Positions 1-8,867 of a stretch of DNA of 64,000 nt are shown piece by piece. Each line of letters begins with the position of its first letter. Positions within the stretch are counted from its first letter, which is position 1. Both the position numbers and the translations under genes were made by a program. Under the pieces are notes generated by a model, which saw only the letters and a program-made list of their open reading frames with translations, was not told the DNA's origin and did no database searches. Location of the stretch: NCBI GenBank assembly GCA_937873665.1, contig CALMYW010000393.1, positions 310,001-374,000 on the forward strand, in the 5' to 3' direction. Source of the stretch: an uncultured Sphingorhabdus sp. (lineage in GTDB: Bacteria > Pseudomonadota > Alphaproteobacteria > Sphingomonadales > Sphingomonadaceae).

Positions 1-702
1 CGCTGCGCGAGCTTCCTCGGCGCTGCCTTCCATGCCGAGCGCCATTTTGTCGAGCTTTTCGTCCTTGTAACGGACAAGGCGGGCGTCGAAGCCCTGCCCC
101 TTATGTTCCATCTTGGCGGTGACCGACCAATATTCTTGTGCGCGAAACGCTTCGATTTCGCGATCGCGTTCTACAATCAGGCGCAGTGCCACCGATTGCA
201 CGCGCCCGGCCGATTTTGCACCTGGCAGCTTGCGCCACAGCACCGGCGACAGAGTGAAGCCGACGAGATAGTCAAGAGCACGGCGGGCGCGGTAGGCATC
301 AATAAGGTCATGATCGAGTTCGCGCGGATGCGCCATCGCTTCGGTAACTGCTTGCTTGGTGATGGCGTTGAAAGTGACCCGCGACACATTTTTGGGAAGC
401 GCTTTCTTGTTCGCCAGCACTTCCTGAACATGCCAGCTAATCGCCTCTCCCTCACGATCAGGGTCAGTTGCGAGGATCAGGCCGTCCGCCTTCTTCGCCT
501 CATCGGCGATTGCTTTCAACTGCTTGGCCTTGTCCGGATAATTGTCCCACAGCATGGCAAAGCCGTTATCAGGATCGACCGAACCGTCCTTGGGCGGCAG
601 GTCGCGGACATGGCCATAGGATGCGAGAACCTTATATCCGCTCCCCAGATATTTCTCGATGGTCTTGGCTTTTGCGGGTGATTCGACGACGACTAACTTC
701 AT
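1..702 (-). CDS. topA: DNA topoisomerase I, N-terminal part (cut by window edge)
   Basis: Type IA topoisomerase that relaxes negative supercoils by single-strand passage. About 234 codons are visible. The N-terminus (MKLVVVESPAKAKTIEKYLG) is the TOPRIM start, followed by the acidic motif TDPDREGEAISWH and the Arg-rich SAGRVQSVALRLI segment. The active-site Tyr and the zinc-finger tail lie beyond position 1. The ATG at 702 is the only sensible start because TOPRIM begins at once. dprA lies 80 bp upstream on the same strand, and topA downstream of dprA is a common alphaproteobacterial order. The identification is secure; only the length is unknown. Confidence 0.97.
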   Translation of the reverse strand, partial: MKLVVVESPAKAKTIEKYLGSGYKVLASYGHVRDLPPKDGSVDPDNGFAMLWDNYPDKAKQLKAIADEAKKADGLILATDPDREGEAISWHVQEVLANKKALPKNVSRVTFNAITKQAVTEAMAHPRELDHDLIDAYRARRALDYLVGFTLSPVLWRKLPGAKSAGRVQSVALRLIVERDREIEAFRAQEYWSVTAKMEHKGQGFDARLVRYKDEKLDKMALGMEGSAEEARAA

Positions 703-781
703 GGATTTTCGATCTTTTCTCACACTCTCACGTACGCGCATAGATTGGCGGGGGGATTTTGGGGTCGTCAAGCTGCAAAAA

Positions 782-1873
782 TCAGGCGGTCAGGCGCACC
801 CGCGCCCCTGCCCCGCGTTCAAGGCGGCCAGCCAGTTCAAGTTCGAGCAACACCATCTGTACCTGCGCCGATGGCATGCCGGACAGGCGCACCAGTTCAT
901 CAACGGCTGTAAAATTGGGGCTGAGCAATTTGAAAATGGCATTACGTTCGCCATCGCCAGCCTCTGCGATGAAATCGAATTGCGGCTGTGCCGATGGCTT
1001 GGATCTCACGCGCTGATCGAGCGGTGCGATCAGCTCTGCGATTTCACCCGCATCCTGAACCAGCGTCGCGCCTTCGCGGATAAGCTGGTTGCATCCGCGC
1101 GAACGCGGGTCGAGTGGTGAGCCTGGAATAGCCATCACTTCCCTGCCAGCCTCACCAGCCAGCCTTGCCGTAATCAGTGAGCCCGACTTGGGAATTGCCT
1201 CAACCACCACGGTGCCTGCTGACAGTCCTGCGATGATACGGTTGCGATAGGGGAAGTGGCGCGCTCTGGGTTCGGTGCCCGGTGGCATTTCGGCAAGCAG
1301 CAGACCTTCGGCAGCAACCCTTTCCTGCAACCCAATATGTTCGGGCGGATAAACGAAGTCGATTCCGCCTGCGATGACGGCGATAGTTCCGGTAGCGATA
1401 GCTCCCTGATGCGCGGCTGCGTCGATCCCGCGCGCCAAACCCGACGTTACGACAATCTCTCGCTGCCCCAATTCTTGCGCAATATTGCGCGCCATCCGGC
1501 AACCAGCGGCAGAGGCGTTACGTGCACCAACCATTGCGACATTAGACCGGGTCGCAAGCGCAATGTTGCCTTTGTAGGTCAAAACTGGCGGGGCATTTTC
1601 CAACTCGGCGAGCAAAGAGGGATAATCCAGATCATCGACAAACAGATAGCACCCGCCAACCCGAACCAGATGTTCCATTTCGCGATGAATTGCTTCCGAC
1701 TGGGCTGCAATGAATTTGCGACCGCCAACGCGTGCGGCCAGATCGGGTAGCGCCTCAAGCGCTTTTCCTGCCGTACCGAACCGAGCCACCAACTGGCGGT
1801 AGCTGATAGGCCCGACATTGGGCGACCGGATCAGCCGTAGCCGGTCGAATATGTCGCTGTCGCCAATCACCAT
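782..1873 (-). CDS. dprA: DNA-processing protein DprA
   Basis: Loads RecA onto incoming single-stranded DNA during natural transformation. The 363-residue product shows an N-terminal helical (SAM-like) region, a central Rossmann domain with the family signatures MVGARNASAAGCRMA, SGLARGIDAAAHQGA, GGIDFVYPPEH and FPYRNRIIAGLS, and a C-terminal winged-helix segment (about 300-360, VDELVRLSGMPSAQVQMVL). The length is typical. The gene follows plsY by 6 bp and precedes topA on the same strand. A comEC gene in the same window (49.3-51.5 kb) gives a second DNA-uptake component, so competence is plausible but not shown. Confidence 0.96.
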   Translation of the reverse strand: MVIGDSDIFDRLRLIRSPNVGPISYRQLVARFGTAGKALEALPDLAARVGGRKFIAAQSEAIHREMEHLVRVGGCYLFVDDLDYPSLLAELENAPPVLTYKGNIALATRSNVAMVGARNASAAGCRMARNIAQELGQREIVVTSGLARGIDAAAHQGAIATGTIAVIAGGIDFVYPPEHIGLQERVAAEGLLLAEMPPGTEPRARHFPYRNRIIAGLSAGTVVVEAIPKSGSLITARLAGEAGREVMAIPGSPLDPRSRGCNQLIREGATLVQDAGEIAELIAPLDQRVRSKPSAQPQFDFIAEAGDGERNAIFKLLSPNFTAVDELVRLSGMPSAQVQMVLLELELAGRLERGAGARVRLTA

Positions 1874-1879
1874 TGCGGA

Positions 1880-2473
1880 TTATTTCTGGCCGATGCGCGG
1901 TTCCGTACCCGCCATTAAACGCTGGATATTCTCCCGATGCTTCCAGAATATGATCAGGCTGCACGCCACCAACGGAATGATAATTTCTACCCGCCCCAAA
2001 AATGCAGCAGCCAATGGCGCGACTGCCGCAGCGACCAGTCCGCCCAATGAGGAAATACGCGAAGCGAGCAGCACGCCTATCCATGCTACGCCGTAAATCA
2101 GCCCCAAGGGCCAGTGCAGACCAAACAAGATGCCCGCATAGGTCGCGACGCCTTTACCGCCCTTAAAACCAAGCCAGACGGGATAGAGATGGCCGAAAAA
2201 GGCAGCGACCGCCGCTATAACTTCGCAACCCGGCATCAATTGCCGCACCAGCAGCACCGCTGCGACACCCTTTAGCAGATCCAGGAGCAGCGTGAACGCC
2301 GCCAGCCCCTTTCGCCCGGTGCGCAACACATTGGTGGCCCCGATGTTCCCCGAGCCGATTTCCCTGATATCCCCTGCACCGCCAAATCGGGCGAGTAGCA
2401 GGCCAAAAGGTATCGACCCCAGCAAATAGCCCAGCAAGGCTGCACTTCCGATTTCCATCCAGCCTGTTGGCAT
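1880..2473 (-). CDS. plsY: Glycerol-3-phosphate acyltransferase PlsY
   Basis: Inner-membrane enzyme that transfers the acyl group from acyl-phosphate to glycerol-3-phosphate, the first step of phospholipid synthesis. The protein is about 197 residues and strongly hydrophobic, with the PlsY signatures YLLGSIPFGLLLAR, GSGNIGATNVLR and GFKGGKGVATYAG. The ATG at 2473 (MPTGWMEIGS) is preferred over an upstream start because a GGGAG sequence sits 7 bases ahead of it. It is the first gene of a plsY-dprA-topA string and divergent from murI. Confidence 0.95.
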   Translation of the reverse strand: MPTGWMEIGSAALLGYLLGSIPFGLLLARFGGAGDIREIGSGNIGATNVLRTGRKGLAAFTLLLDLLKGVAAVLLVRQLMPGCEVIAAVAAFFGHLYPVWLGFKGGKGVATYAGILFGLHWPLGLIYGVAWIGVLLASRISSLGGLVAAAVAPLAAAFLGRVEIIIPLVACSLIIFWKHRENIQRLMAGTEPRIGQK

Positions 2474-2566
2474 GTCCGACTCCCTCTGCTGCCAGATGGT
2501 TATCGCCAACCGGGGATACACTCAAGGCCGGTTGCCTCTGCTTCGACCCTTGTCTATCTGCGCGGC

Positions 2567-3382
2567 ATGATTTCACCCGACGCCCCGATACTGGTCTTTG
2601 ATTCCGGCATAGGCGGACTGTCGGTTCTGGCGAAAATCCGCAAAGTCCTGCCACAGACACCGATAGTCTATTCCGCGGATTATGCCGGTCTGCCTTATGG
2701 TGAGAAAAGCGAGATCGAGGTGGCCACGCGTGTCTGCGCATTCCTTGGTCGCCTTTCGGAGCGGTATCGCCCCAGACTGGTTGTCATTGCCTGCAATACC
2801 GCTTCAACGATAGCATTGGCGCATGCAAGGGCGGTGTTGGGTGTTCCGATTGTCGGCACCGTCCCCGCGATTAAACCGGCTGCCGAACAGACACAAAGTG
2901 GTGTGATCGGCCTGCTCGGCACGAAGGCAACAATCCGGCAAGCCTATGTCGATAAGCTTGAGGCCGAACATGCCGGGGGAAAGACTTTGCTGCGCCATGC
3001 CGCTCCGGAACTTGTCGCAGCCGCCGAAGCCAAGTTGCGCGGAGAAACACCTGATCCAGCGATTTTCGCAGCGGCCATAGCGGGGCTTGCCAGCCAGCCG
3101 CAGGGTGACCGGATCGACCAAATCATTCTGGGCTGCACCCACTTTCCGTTGGTGCAGGAAGAGTTGGCCATGGCGTCCAGCGAGGCAGGACTCGCCTCAA
3201 ATATGGATTTTGTCGACGGTTCGGACGGGATTGCGCGTAGGGTTTCTTATTTGACTGAAGGACAGCCATGGCCGGATAGTCCGGCTGCAGGGATATTCAT
3301 CTCAACCGGGCCGGTCGAGCAGATCGAACCCTATCGTCCGGCGCTGGAACGGTACAATTTGACCCAGATCATGTCACTCTAA
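2567..3382 (+). CDS. murI: Glutamate racemase
   Basis: Makes D-glutamate for peptidoglycan. The 271-residue protein has the family start FDSGIGGLSVL and the two catalytic cysteines, Cys76 in VIACNTAS and Cys190 in LGCTHFP. Length and motif spacing are normal. It is divergent from plsY with about 90 bp between the starts, so both promoters must lie there. hemA follows 82 bp downstream in the same direction. Confidence 0.96.
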   Translation: MISPDAPILVFDSGIGGLSVLAKIRKVLPQTPIVYSADYAGLPYGEKSEIEVATRVCAFLGRLSERYRPRLVVIACNTASTIALAHARAVLGVPIVGTVPAIKPAAEQTQSGVIGLLGTKATIRQAYVDKLEAEHAGGKTLLRHAAPELVAAAEAKLRGETPDPAIFAAAIAGLASQPQGDRIDQIILGCTHFPLVQEELAMASSEAGLASNMDFVDGSDGIARRVSYLTEGQPWPDSPAAGIFISTGPVEQIEPYRPALERYNLTQIMSL

Positions 3383-3464
3383 TCGGGTTATTGCGAATAG
3401 TTCGCGCTGGATTTCCGTTTTGACCCGCATTATTGGGCAGGCAACCAACAGGGCTTAGCTTGCC

Positions 3465-4685
3465 ATGAACTACGACGAAATTTTCGACAAGGCTATCGAT
3501 CGGCTCCACGCCGAAGGCCGCTACCGCGTGTTTATCGATATCCTGCGCAACAAGGGCAAATTCCCCAATGCGCGCTGCTTTGCAGGCCATAATGGGCCAA
3601 AGCCGATCACCGTTTGGTGCTCGAACGACTATCTGTGCATGGGTCAGCATCCCAAGGTGATTGCCGCCATGGAAGAGGCGCTGCATGACGTCGGCGCAGG
3701 GTCAGGCGGCACGCGCAATATCGGCGGCAACACGCATTATCATGTCGAACTGGAGGCCGAACTCGCCAGCCTGCACGGCAAAGGCGCGGCATTGCTCTTC
3801 ACTTCGGGCTATGTCTCGAACGAAGCAACGCTAGCTACGCTTGCTAAGATATTGCCCGGCTGCATCATCTATTCGGATGAGCTGAACCATGCCTCGATGA
3901 TTGCGGGCATCCGCAATTCAGGCTGCGAAAAGCGCGTCTGGCGGCACAATGATCTGGCGCATCTCGAAGAACTTCTCGCCAATGATGATCCGGCGCTGCC
4001 CAAACTGATCGCGTTTGAGAGCGTCTATTCGATGGACGGCGATATCGCGCCGATTTCCGATATCTGCGATCTGGCCGACAAATATAACGCCATCACCTAT
4101 TGCGACGAAGTGCATGCAGTTGGCATGTATGGAGAGCATGGTGGTGGTATCACCGAACGCGACGAGGTTGCCGACCGGGTTACGATCATCGAAGGCACGC
4201 TGGGCAAGGCGTTCGGCGTGATGGGCGGCTATATCGCGGCCGACCAGAAGATCGTCGACGTAATCCGCAGCTATGCTCCGGGCTTCATCTTCACGACCTC
4301 GCTGTCACCGGTGCTGGTCGCGGGCGTGCTCGCTTCGGTGAAGCACCTCAAGCAGTCAGGTGAAGAACGCGCCGCGCAACAAGCCAATGCCGCCCGCCTC
4401 AAGCAATTATTTGCAGAAGCCGGGCTACCGGTAATGCAGAGCGTGACGCATATTGTTCCGCTGATGGTGGGCGATCCGGTGAAGGCAAAGAAAATCAGCG
4501 ACACTTTGCTCGCCGAATATGGCGCCTATGTGCAGCCGATCAATTTCCCCACTGTTCCGCGCGGAACCGAACGCTTGCGCTTCACCCCTGGCCCGCAGCA
4601 CACCGAAGAGATGATGCAGGACCTGACCAACGCCTTGGTCGAAATCTGGGATCGGATGGAACTGAAATTCGCCGAGGCTGCTTGA
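3465..4685 (+). CDS. hemA: 5-aminolevulinate synthase
   Basis: Condenses glycine and succinyl-CoA to 5-aminolevulinate, the first step of haem synthesis by the C4 (Shemin) route used by alphaproteobacteria. The 406-residue alpha-oxoamine synthase begins [20 protein letters not shown] and carries [11 protein letters not shown], the aldehyde-stacking [11 protein letters not shown] region and the PLP lysine at residue 248 in [12 protein letters not shown]. The length is typical. The gene stands apart from other haem genes in this window. Confidence 0.97.
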   Translation: MNYDEIFDKAIDRLHAEGRYRVFIDILRNKGKFPNARCFAGHNGPKPITVWCSNDYLCMGQHPKVIAAMEEALHDVGAGSGGTRNIGGNTHYHVELEAELASLHGKGAALLFTSGYVSNEATLATLAKILPGCIIYSDELNHASMIAGIRNSGCEKRVWRHNDLAHLEELLANDDPALPKLIAFESVYSMDGDIAPISDICDLADKYNAITYCDEVHAVGMYGEHGGGITERDEVADRVTIIEGTLGKAFGVMGGYIAADQKIVDVIRSYAPGFIFTTSLSPVLVAGVLASVKHLKQSGEERAAQQANAARLKQLFAEAGLPVMQSVTHIVPLMVGDPVKAKKISDTLLAEYGAYVQPINFPTVPRGTERLRFTPGPQHTEEMMQDLTNALVEIWDRMELKFAEAA

Positions 4686-4710
4686 CCGACTTGCGCACCG
4701 CTCCTAGATA

Positions 4711-4727
4711 AGTTGCAAATTGCAACT
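4711..4727. promoter_or_regulatory. 17-bp palindrome before the DUF1993 gene (candidate operator)
   Basis: AGTTGCAA and TTGCAACT form perfect 8-bp arms around a single A, immediately ahead of the AGGAG ribosome-binding site (4728-4732). CTCCTA at 4701-4706 is also complementary to TAGGAG at 4727-4732, so the same RNA could fold and hide the ribosome-binding site. A dimeric repressor site is the simplest reading. No regulator gene lies next to it. Confidence 0.45.
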
Positions 4728-4739
4728 AGGAGTGGACGC

Positions 4740-5249
4740 ATGAACCTCGCTGATTTCACACTGACTTCTTTTGACCAGATGCTCGGTACTTTCGACCATA
4801 TGTTGGCGAAGGCCGAAGTCGATCCACGTGGCGAAGCTCTGATCACTGAGAAGCTTGCCGATGACATGTATCCTCTTGCAACACAGGTCCGTTTCACGAC
4901 GCAACAGGTCGTCAACACGCTCAACCGGTTGACCGGCACATCGATTGCCACGCAGGACAGCGATCACACCAGCTTAGCTGACGCGCGCGCGCATATCAGC
5001 GAAACTCGCGAATTGATCAAAAATGCCCGTGCTGACGGATTTATTTCTGACGACACGCCCGTTTCTTTTGACCTGCCCAACGGTATGGCATTCGAAATGT
5101 CGGCAGCGGAATATGTCCGCGATTGGTCGCTACCCCAATTCTATTTTCATCTGATGGCGGCCTATTCGATCCTGCGCAAAGCCGGAATCCCGCTCGGCAA
5201 GGCTGACTATGTCGGATATATCGCCCGACACGCGAAGCGGCCAAACTGA
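4740..5249 (+). CDS. DUF1993 domain-containing protein
   Basis: A 169-residue soluble protein that matches the DUF1993 pattern (MNLADFTLTSFDQMLGTFDHMLAKAE at the start; SAAEYVRDWSLPQFYFHLMAAYSILRKAGIPLGKADY near the end). DUF1993 proteins resemble DinB-like four-helix bundles; the function is unknown. AGGAG 7 bases upstream fixes the ATG at 4740. A perfect palindrome and a possible SD-masking hairpin lie directly upstream, so this gene is probably individually regulated. It is convergent with btaB, 19 bp away. Confidence 0.8.
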   Translation: MNLADFTLTSFDQMLGTFDHMLAKAEVDPRGEALITEKLADDMYPLATQVRFTTQQVVNTLNRLTGTSIATQDSDHTSLADARAHISETRELIKNARADGFISDDTPVSFDLPNGMAFEMSAAEYVRDWSLPQFYFHLMAAYSILRKAGIPLGKADYVGYIARHAKRPN

Positions 5250-5268
5250 CCCTTCGCTGGCCTGCTGC

Positions 5269-5922
5269 CTATCCTATGGTGATAATGCGGCTGTAATCTC
5301 GGAACAGCTTCTCACATTTGAAATCCAATTGTAGCGTACGAGCCAGCGCATCCGCATATTCGGCCATGTCGTCCCTTGGCGCCACATGGAATATCTGCAG
5401 CCAGCGGAATAGCAGGGCGCGAAATGCCTTTGGCATATCCTGCTGCATCCCGAAATCAACGATGTGTAAGCTTCCTTGCGGTGCAAGCAGCGTGAGCGCC
5501 CAGCGTACCGCCGCTTGCCAATCAGGTATCATCGACAATGAGTAGCTACACACGATCCGATCAAAACGGCGGCGGCCAAAAAGTTCATATGAGTCAAAGC
5601 CGGTAGCATCGCCCTGCGCCATCTGGATGCGCTCCCCCATTGCAGAGTGGCGGATATTGACTTCTGCCGATTTGAGCATCTCGGACGAGATATCGAGTCC
5701 GTATAGACGGCATTCTGGCCAGTGCCGGGCAATCTTGATCAGATTGCGTCCGGTGCCGCAGCCAATTTCAAGCACTGTTCCACCATGCGGCACATCCAGA
5801 CCATCGATCAGCCGGTCACGTCCCAACAGATAATATTTGCGGGTAACGTCATAGATGTGCCGCTGCCCGCGATAGATATTGTCCATCAGACCTGCATGGT
5901 CGTTGCCAAAAGTCGTCGCCAT
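5269..5922 (-). CDS. btaB: S-adenosylmethionine:diacylglycerylhomoserine N-methyltransferase (BtaB)
   Basis: Class I SAM methyltransferase of 217 residues. The N-terminus (MDNIYRGQRHIYDVTRKYY) and the SAM-binding motif I, VLEIGCGTGRNLIKIA at about 50-65, fit BtaB, which trimethylates diacylglyceryl-homoserine to the betaine lipid DGTS. Later motifs YGLDISSEML and IVCSYSLSMIPDW are also present. It starts 2 bp after the btaA stop, so the two are co-transcribed. Methyltransferase assignments are often loose; here the adjacent btaA makes the specific call strong. Confidence 0.88.
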   Translation of the reverse strand: MATTFGNDHAGLMDNIYRGQRHIYDVTRKYYLLGRDRLIDGLDVPHGGTVLEIGCGTGRNLIKIARHWPECRLYGLDISSEMLKSAEVNIRHSAMGERIQMAQGDATGFDSYELFGRRRFDRIVCSYSLSMIPDWQAAVRWALTLLAPQGSLHIVDFGMQQDMPKAFRALLFRWLQIFHVAPRDDMAEYADALARTLQLDFKCEKLFRDYSRIITIG

Positions 5923-5924
5923 AT

Positions 5925-7142
5925 TCAGTCCTTGAGAATGTATAGATGCACGCCGCCATAAATTGCCGATCGGTCCCTGCGGGTGAAGTCGAGCGACTGC
6001 TCGACACGATATTCCCAGAGATCAAGAAGCGCGTCTGATACGCGGCCGGGCAACAGGCTTGGCACGGCAGCCGTCCGAAACAGCACACGGGCGCCGGGGC
6101 GTGCAGTCCGTGTGATTTCTGACCACAATTGGTTCAGTTGGGTGTCATCCATCCAGTCCTGCGCGTCGAGCAGAACATAGCGATCAAAACTTTCTGCCTC
6201 TGATTGCGCCAGCATCTCGACCAGATTGGCGTGACGGATATCGATGCGTCCCGCCCGCTCCTTGATCTGGTCATAATTGCCCTGCTGCAGATAGGGCGGC
6301 AGCGGCGCATTGCTCTGTTTGCCATATCCCCGGCCAAATGCCTGCCAGGCGAAATAATTGTCGTCCAAGTCAAAGCCGCAAGCCAGTTTCTGCAGCCGCT
6401 CCTTCAGGACATCAGCCATCCTTTTCCCACCAGCCAAGGCATCGAACTGGGCTGGCGGAATGCCCAGACCGAAGAGTGATGCGGGCTGATCGGTCAACCA
6501 ACGGACGAATTTGCGATCGAAAATTGGCGCAAATCTTTTGTCAAAAATCCGCCGCTGTTCTTCGATCGAAGTCGCTTTCAGCAGGATTTCCGGGTCGACA
6601 CGATGAAGTTTTGCGACCGCATGTGCGAGACCAATAAAGCTGCCCAGCAGGCCCTTTCGATAGAGACCCTTCGAAAAGCCGCTTATGCGCTGCCTGCCAA
6701 CAAGGTCGCGCCCTTCCCAATAGCGCCGGCTGGTATCGTCCAAATGATCGCGAATATGCGCCTTATAGGTGCGCGAATTGGTTGGCGTATCGGCATCGGC
6801 AAAGAAGCGGCGGAAATGCGCATAATCCGGCAACCGCTGAAGGGCTGCAACCTTTAACCGGTTGAGCGCGACATGTGCGGTATTCAGATCGACCGCTACG
6901 ATTTCGCCAGGGTCAGTGATCAAGTAGGAAAGAACGTTGCATCCGCCGCTGGCAATCGTCGCGACACGGTTTCCGGGCCGGATATCGAGCGCCTCCATAT
7001 CGACCACCGGATCTTCCCAAATTTGCGCATAGACCAAACCGCGAAAAGCAAAGGCGAACGCGCGGTCGAGCAGCTTCTGCTTTTGCGGGGCGGCATCGCG
7101 GATTACCGCTGCTTCAATCTTGGCACTACGCGAAATGGACAT
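5925..7142 (-). CDS. btaA: Diacylglycerol 3-amino-3-carboxypropyltransferase (BtaA, DUF3419 family)
   Basis: Transfers the 3-amino-3-carboxypropyl group of SAM to diacylglycerol, the committed step of the non-phosphorus betaine lipid DGTS. The 405-residue protein has the BtaA/DUF3419 marker LVYAQIWEDPVVDMEAL, a SAM-binding glycine region (RVATIASGGCNVLSYL) and DLNTAHVALNRLK. A C-terminal segment (about 300-400, YVLLDAQDWMDD, ARVLFRTAA) is also typical. It is the first gene of a btaAB pair. A Pho-box-like repeat lies 63 bp upstream of the start, which fits the known induction of this pathway by phosphate starvation. Confidence 0.92.
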   Translation of the reverse strand: MSISRSAKIEAAVIRDAAPQKQKLLDRAFAFAFRGLVYAQIWEDPVVDMEALDIRPGNRVATIASGGCNVLSYLITDPGEIVAVDLNTAHVALNRLKVAALQRLPDYAHFRRFFADADTPTNSRTYKAHIRDHLDDTSRRYWEGRDLVGRQRISGFSKGLYRKGLLGSFIGLAHAVAKLHRVDPEILLKATSIEEQRRIFDKRFAPIFDRKFVRWLTDQPASLFGLGIPPAQFDALAGGKRMADVLKERLQKLACGFDLDDNYFAWQAFGRGYGKQSNAPLPPYLQQGNYDQIKERAGRIDIRHANLVEMLAQSEAESFDRYVLLDAQDWMDDTQLNQLWSEITRTARPGARVLFRTAAVPSLLPGRVSDALLDLWEYRVEQSLDFTRRDRSAIYGGVHLYILKD

Positions 7143-7204
7143 GCGATTCTCCCGAACGGTCGGGATTGCTTAGCGCGCGCATGTGACGCAACGATGCCGC
7201 TTTG

Positions 7205-7222
7205 GTTACAGTTTCAGGACTG
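7205..7222 (-). promoter_or_regulatory. Candidate Pho box upstream of btaAB
   Basis: On the minus strand, CAGTCCT-GAAA-CTGTAAC reads as two 7-mers spaced by four bases. Each matches the PhoB half-site CTGTCAT at 5 of 7 positions, with the correct 11-bp period. It lies 63 bp before the btaA ATG. Because btaAB makes a phosphorus-free lipid, PhoB control is biologically expected. The match is imperfect, so this is a prediction. Confidence 0.4.
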
Positions 7223-7233
7223 TTCTGCGTAGC

Positions 7234-7830
7234 TCAGGTTGACGACGGCTGCCGCATCATCCCCCAAAAATGGGGTCCGCCTTTGGGCACATCCCACTCG
7301 CACTGGATAACAAAGCCGAGCCGCTGGTAGAGCGGCACATTTTCTGGCGTCGCGGTTTCGAGCCAACTTGGCAGCCCCTCGGCATCGGCACGCGCCAGCC
7401 CTTCGCGAATGATGCGACCGCCCCAGCCCTTGCCCTGAAATTCGGGTCGCACGCCGACAAAGTGGAGGTACCAGAAATCACCTTTGGGCCGGTTGCGATC
7501 GATGCCTTCCACCACCCGTTGCGCACGCGGTAAAGCCAGACCGAAAATCTTCAGCATTGACCACAATTCGCTCAGCATCGGTCCCGGTTCGCTCTCGGCT
7601 TTGCCGGGCGCTCGCCAAAGCGCGGCAGCTTCGTGGCCGGCTGAATGAACCACACGCCCGGACTGCGCATCGTCCTCAACCAGCAAGTCGAAGAGTATTG
7701 GTAAACGCTGGCGACGCATCGCATCATCGTTCAAAATATAGGAAAGTGCGGGATCGGTGTGAAAAGCCAAAGACAGCGTGCGATTGACTTCGGCGTGGCT
7801 TTGCGTTGCAGCGTTGACAAAATCGCTCAT
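7234..7830 (-). CDS. GNAT family N-acetyltransferase
   Basis: A protein of about 198 residues with the GNAT acetyl-CoA loop VRPEFQGKGWGGRIIREGLARA (about 131-152) and the C-terminal LETATPENVPLYQRLGF motif. The substrate is unknown. The start at 7830 (MSDFVNAATQ) has GAGGTG in front of it and overlaps the stop of the upstream dehydratase as ATGA, so translation is probably coupled. The pairing suggests a role near amino-acid metabolism, but nothing here defines the acceptor. Confidence 0.85.
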   Translation of the reverse strand: MSDFVNAATQSHAEVNRTLSLAFHTDPALSYILNDDAMRRQRLPILFDLLVEDDAQSGRVVHSAGHEAAALWRAPGKAESEPGPMLSELWSMLKIFGLALPRAQRVVEGIDRNRPKGDFWYLHFVGVRPEFQGKGWGGRIIREGLARADAEGLPSWLETATPENVPLYQRLGFVIQCEWDVPKGGPHFWGMMRQPSST

Positions 7831-8813
7831 GCGACACCTCCAACCATGTTCTGATAGGTGTCCCAATCGACATTACCACCCGACAGCGTGACGACCGGCG
7901 TCGCCACAAGTTCAAGTTTACCTGAAAGCACCGCCGCCAAAGCCGCTGCACCGCCCGGTTCGACGACAAGATGCAGTTTTTCGAATACGAGCCGCATCGC
8001 CGCAGCTATTTCTGCGGGTGTGACGACCGCGCTGCTTGATACCCGCTTTTTGAGGATATCGAAGTTGATCGGATAAGTCCGGGGGGTCTGCAACGCATCG
8101 CAAGGCGTAGGATGATGCTGATCCGCAACCGAGACAATTTCGCCCGCAGCCAGTGACCGGATTACATCATCCCAACCTTCAGGTTCAGCAATTGACAGCG
8201 TTGCTTCGGGGCAGGCCAGCGCCAGTCCGCCCGAAAGCCCGCCACCACCGCAACAGGATATGAGATGGATCGGGCCGCCTATGCCGCGCGCCTTGAGCTG
8301 CGTCTCGGCTTCCAGCCCCAAAGTCCCCTGCCCTTCGATTACCCAGGGATCGCCAAAGGCATGCACCAAGGTTCCACCCGATCGCGCAACCAATTCCGCA
8401 GCAATCGCGTCGCGATCCTGCCCCGGTCGCTGGTACAGCACAACCTCGGCCCCCAGCGCTCGTGTTGCCTCAATCTTCGCCTTGGGTGCATTTTCCGGCA
8501 TCACGATTATGGCTGGAATCCCGAGGCGCCTTGCCGCCCAGGCCACCCCCTGCGCATGGTTGCCGCTGGAAACACCCACGACGCCGCGTTGGCGCTCTTC
8601 ATCGCTGAGGTCCGAAATCCGATGCCACGCACCCCTGATCTTGAACGCGCCAATCGGCTGCAGCATTTCGGCCTTGCACCACAGCGTTCGTCCATCCGCT
8701 TCCAGCGGCAATAGCGGCGTTGGCGGCAAAATCTCGGCGACTTTGGCCATCGCCCGCAGCACGCCTTCGCGACTGGGCGATCGTTGGGGGTCGCGCAATT
8801 CTTGTTCTGTCAT
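7827..8813 (-). CDS. Threonine/serine dehydratase-like PLP enzyme
   Basis: Fold-type II PLP enzyme of about 328 residues, likely a threonine/serine ammonia-lyase or related racemase. The PLP lysine is Lys58 in GAFKIRGA, the substrate loop is SSGNHAQG, and the phosphate-binding loop is SCCGGGGLSGG. It has no C-terminal ACT regulatory domain, so it is the short catabolic or racemase-like form rather than full-length biosynthetic IlvA. The ATG at 8813 is preferred over the TTG one codon upstream, with AGAGGG ahead of it. It is co-transcribed with the GNAT gene. Confidence 0.85.
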   Translation of the reverse strand: MTEQELRDPQRSPSREGVLRAMAKVAEILPPTPLLPLEADGRTLWCKAEMLQPIGAFKIRGAWHRISDLSDEERQRGVVGVSSGNHAQGVAWAARRLGIPAIIVMPENAPKAKIEATRALGAEVVLYQRPGQDRDAIAAELVARSGGTLVHAFGDPWVIEGQGTLGLEAETQLKARGIGGPIHLISCCGGGGLSGGLALACPEATLSIAEPEGWDDVIRSLAAGEIVSVADQHHPTPCDALQTPRTYPINFDILKKRVSSSAVVTPAEIAAAMRLVFEKLHLVVEPGGAAALAAVLSGKLELVATPVVTLSGGNVDWDTYQNMVGGVA

Positions 8814-8867
8814 CAAAGCCCTCTATATGCCTTCGCAATAACGAATCTTTGTCGAAGGACGTAACAG

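Noticed and set aside
1..681. Plus-strand frames opposite topA
   Set aside because: The minus-strand TOPRIM sequence is unmistakable, so the plus-strand frames are shadows.
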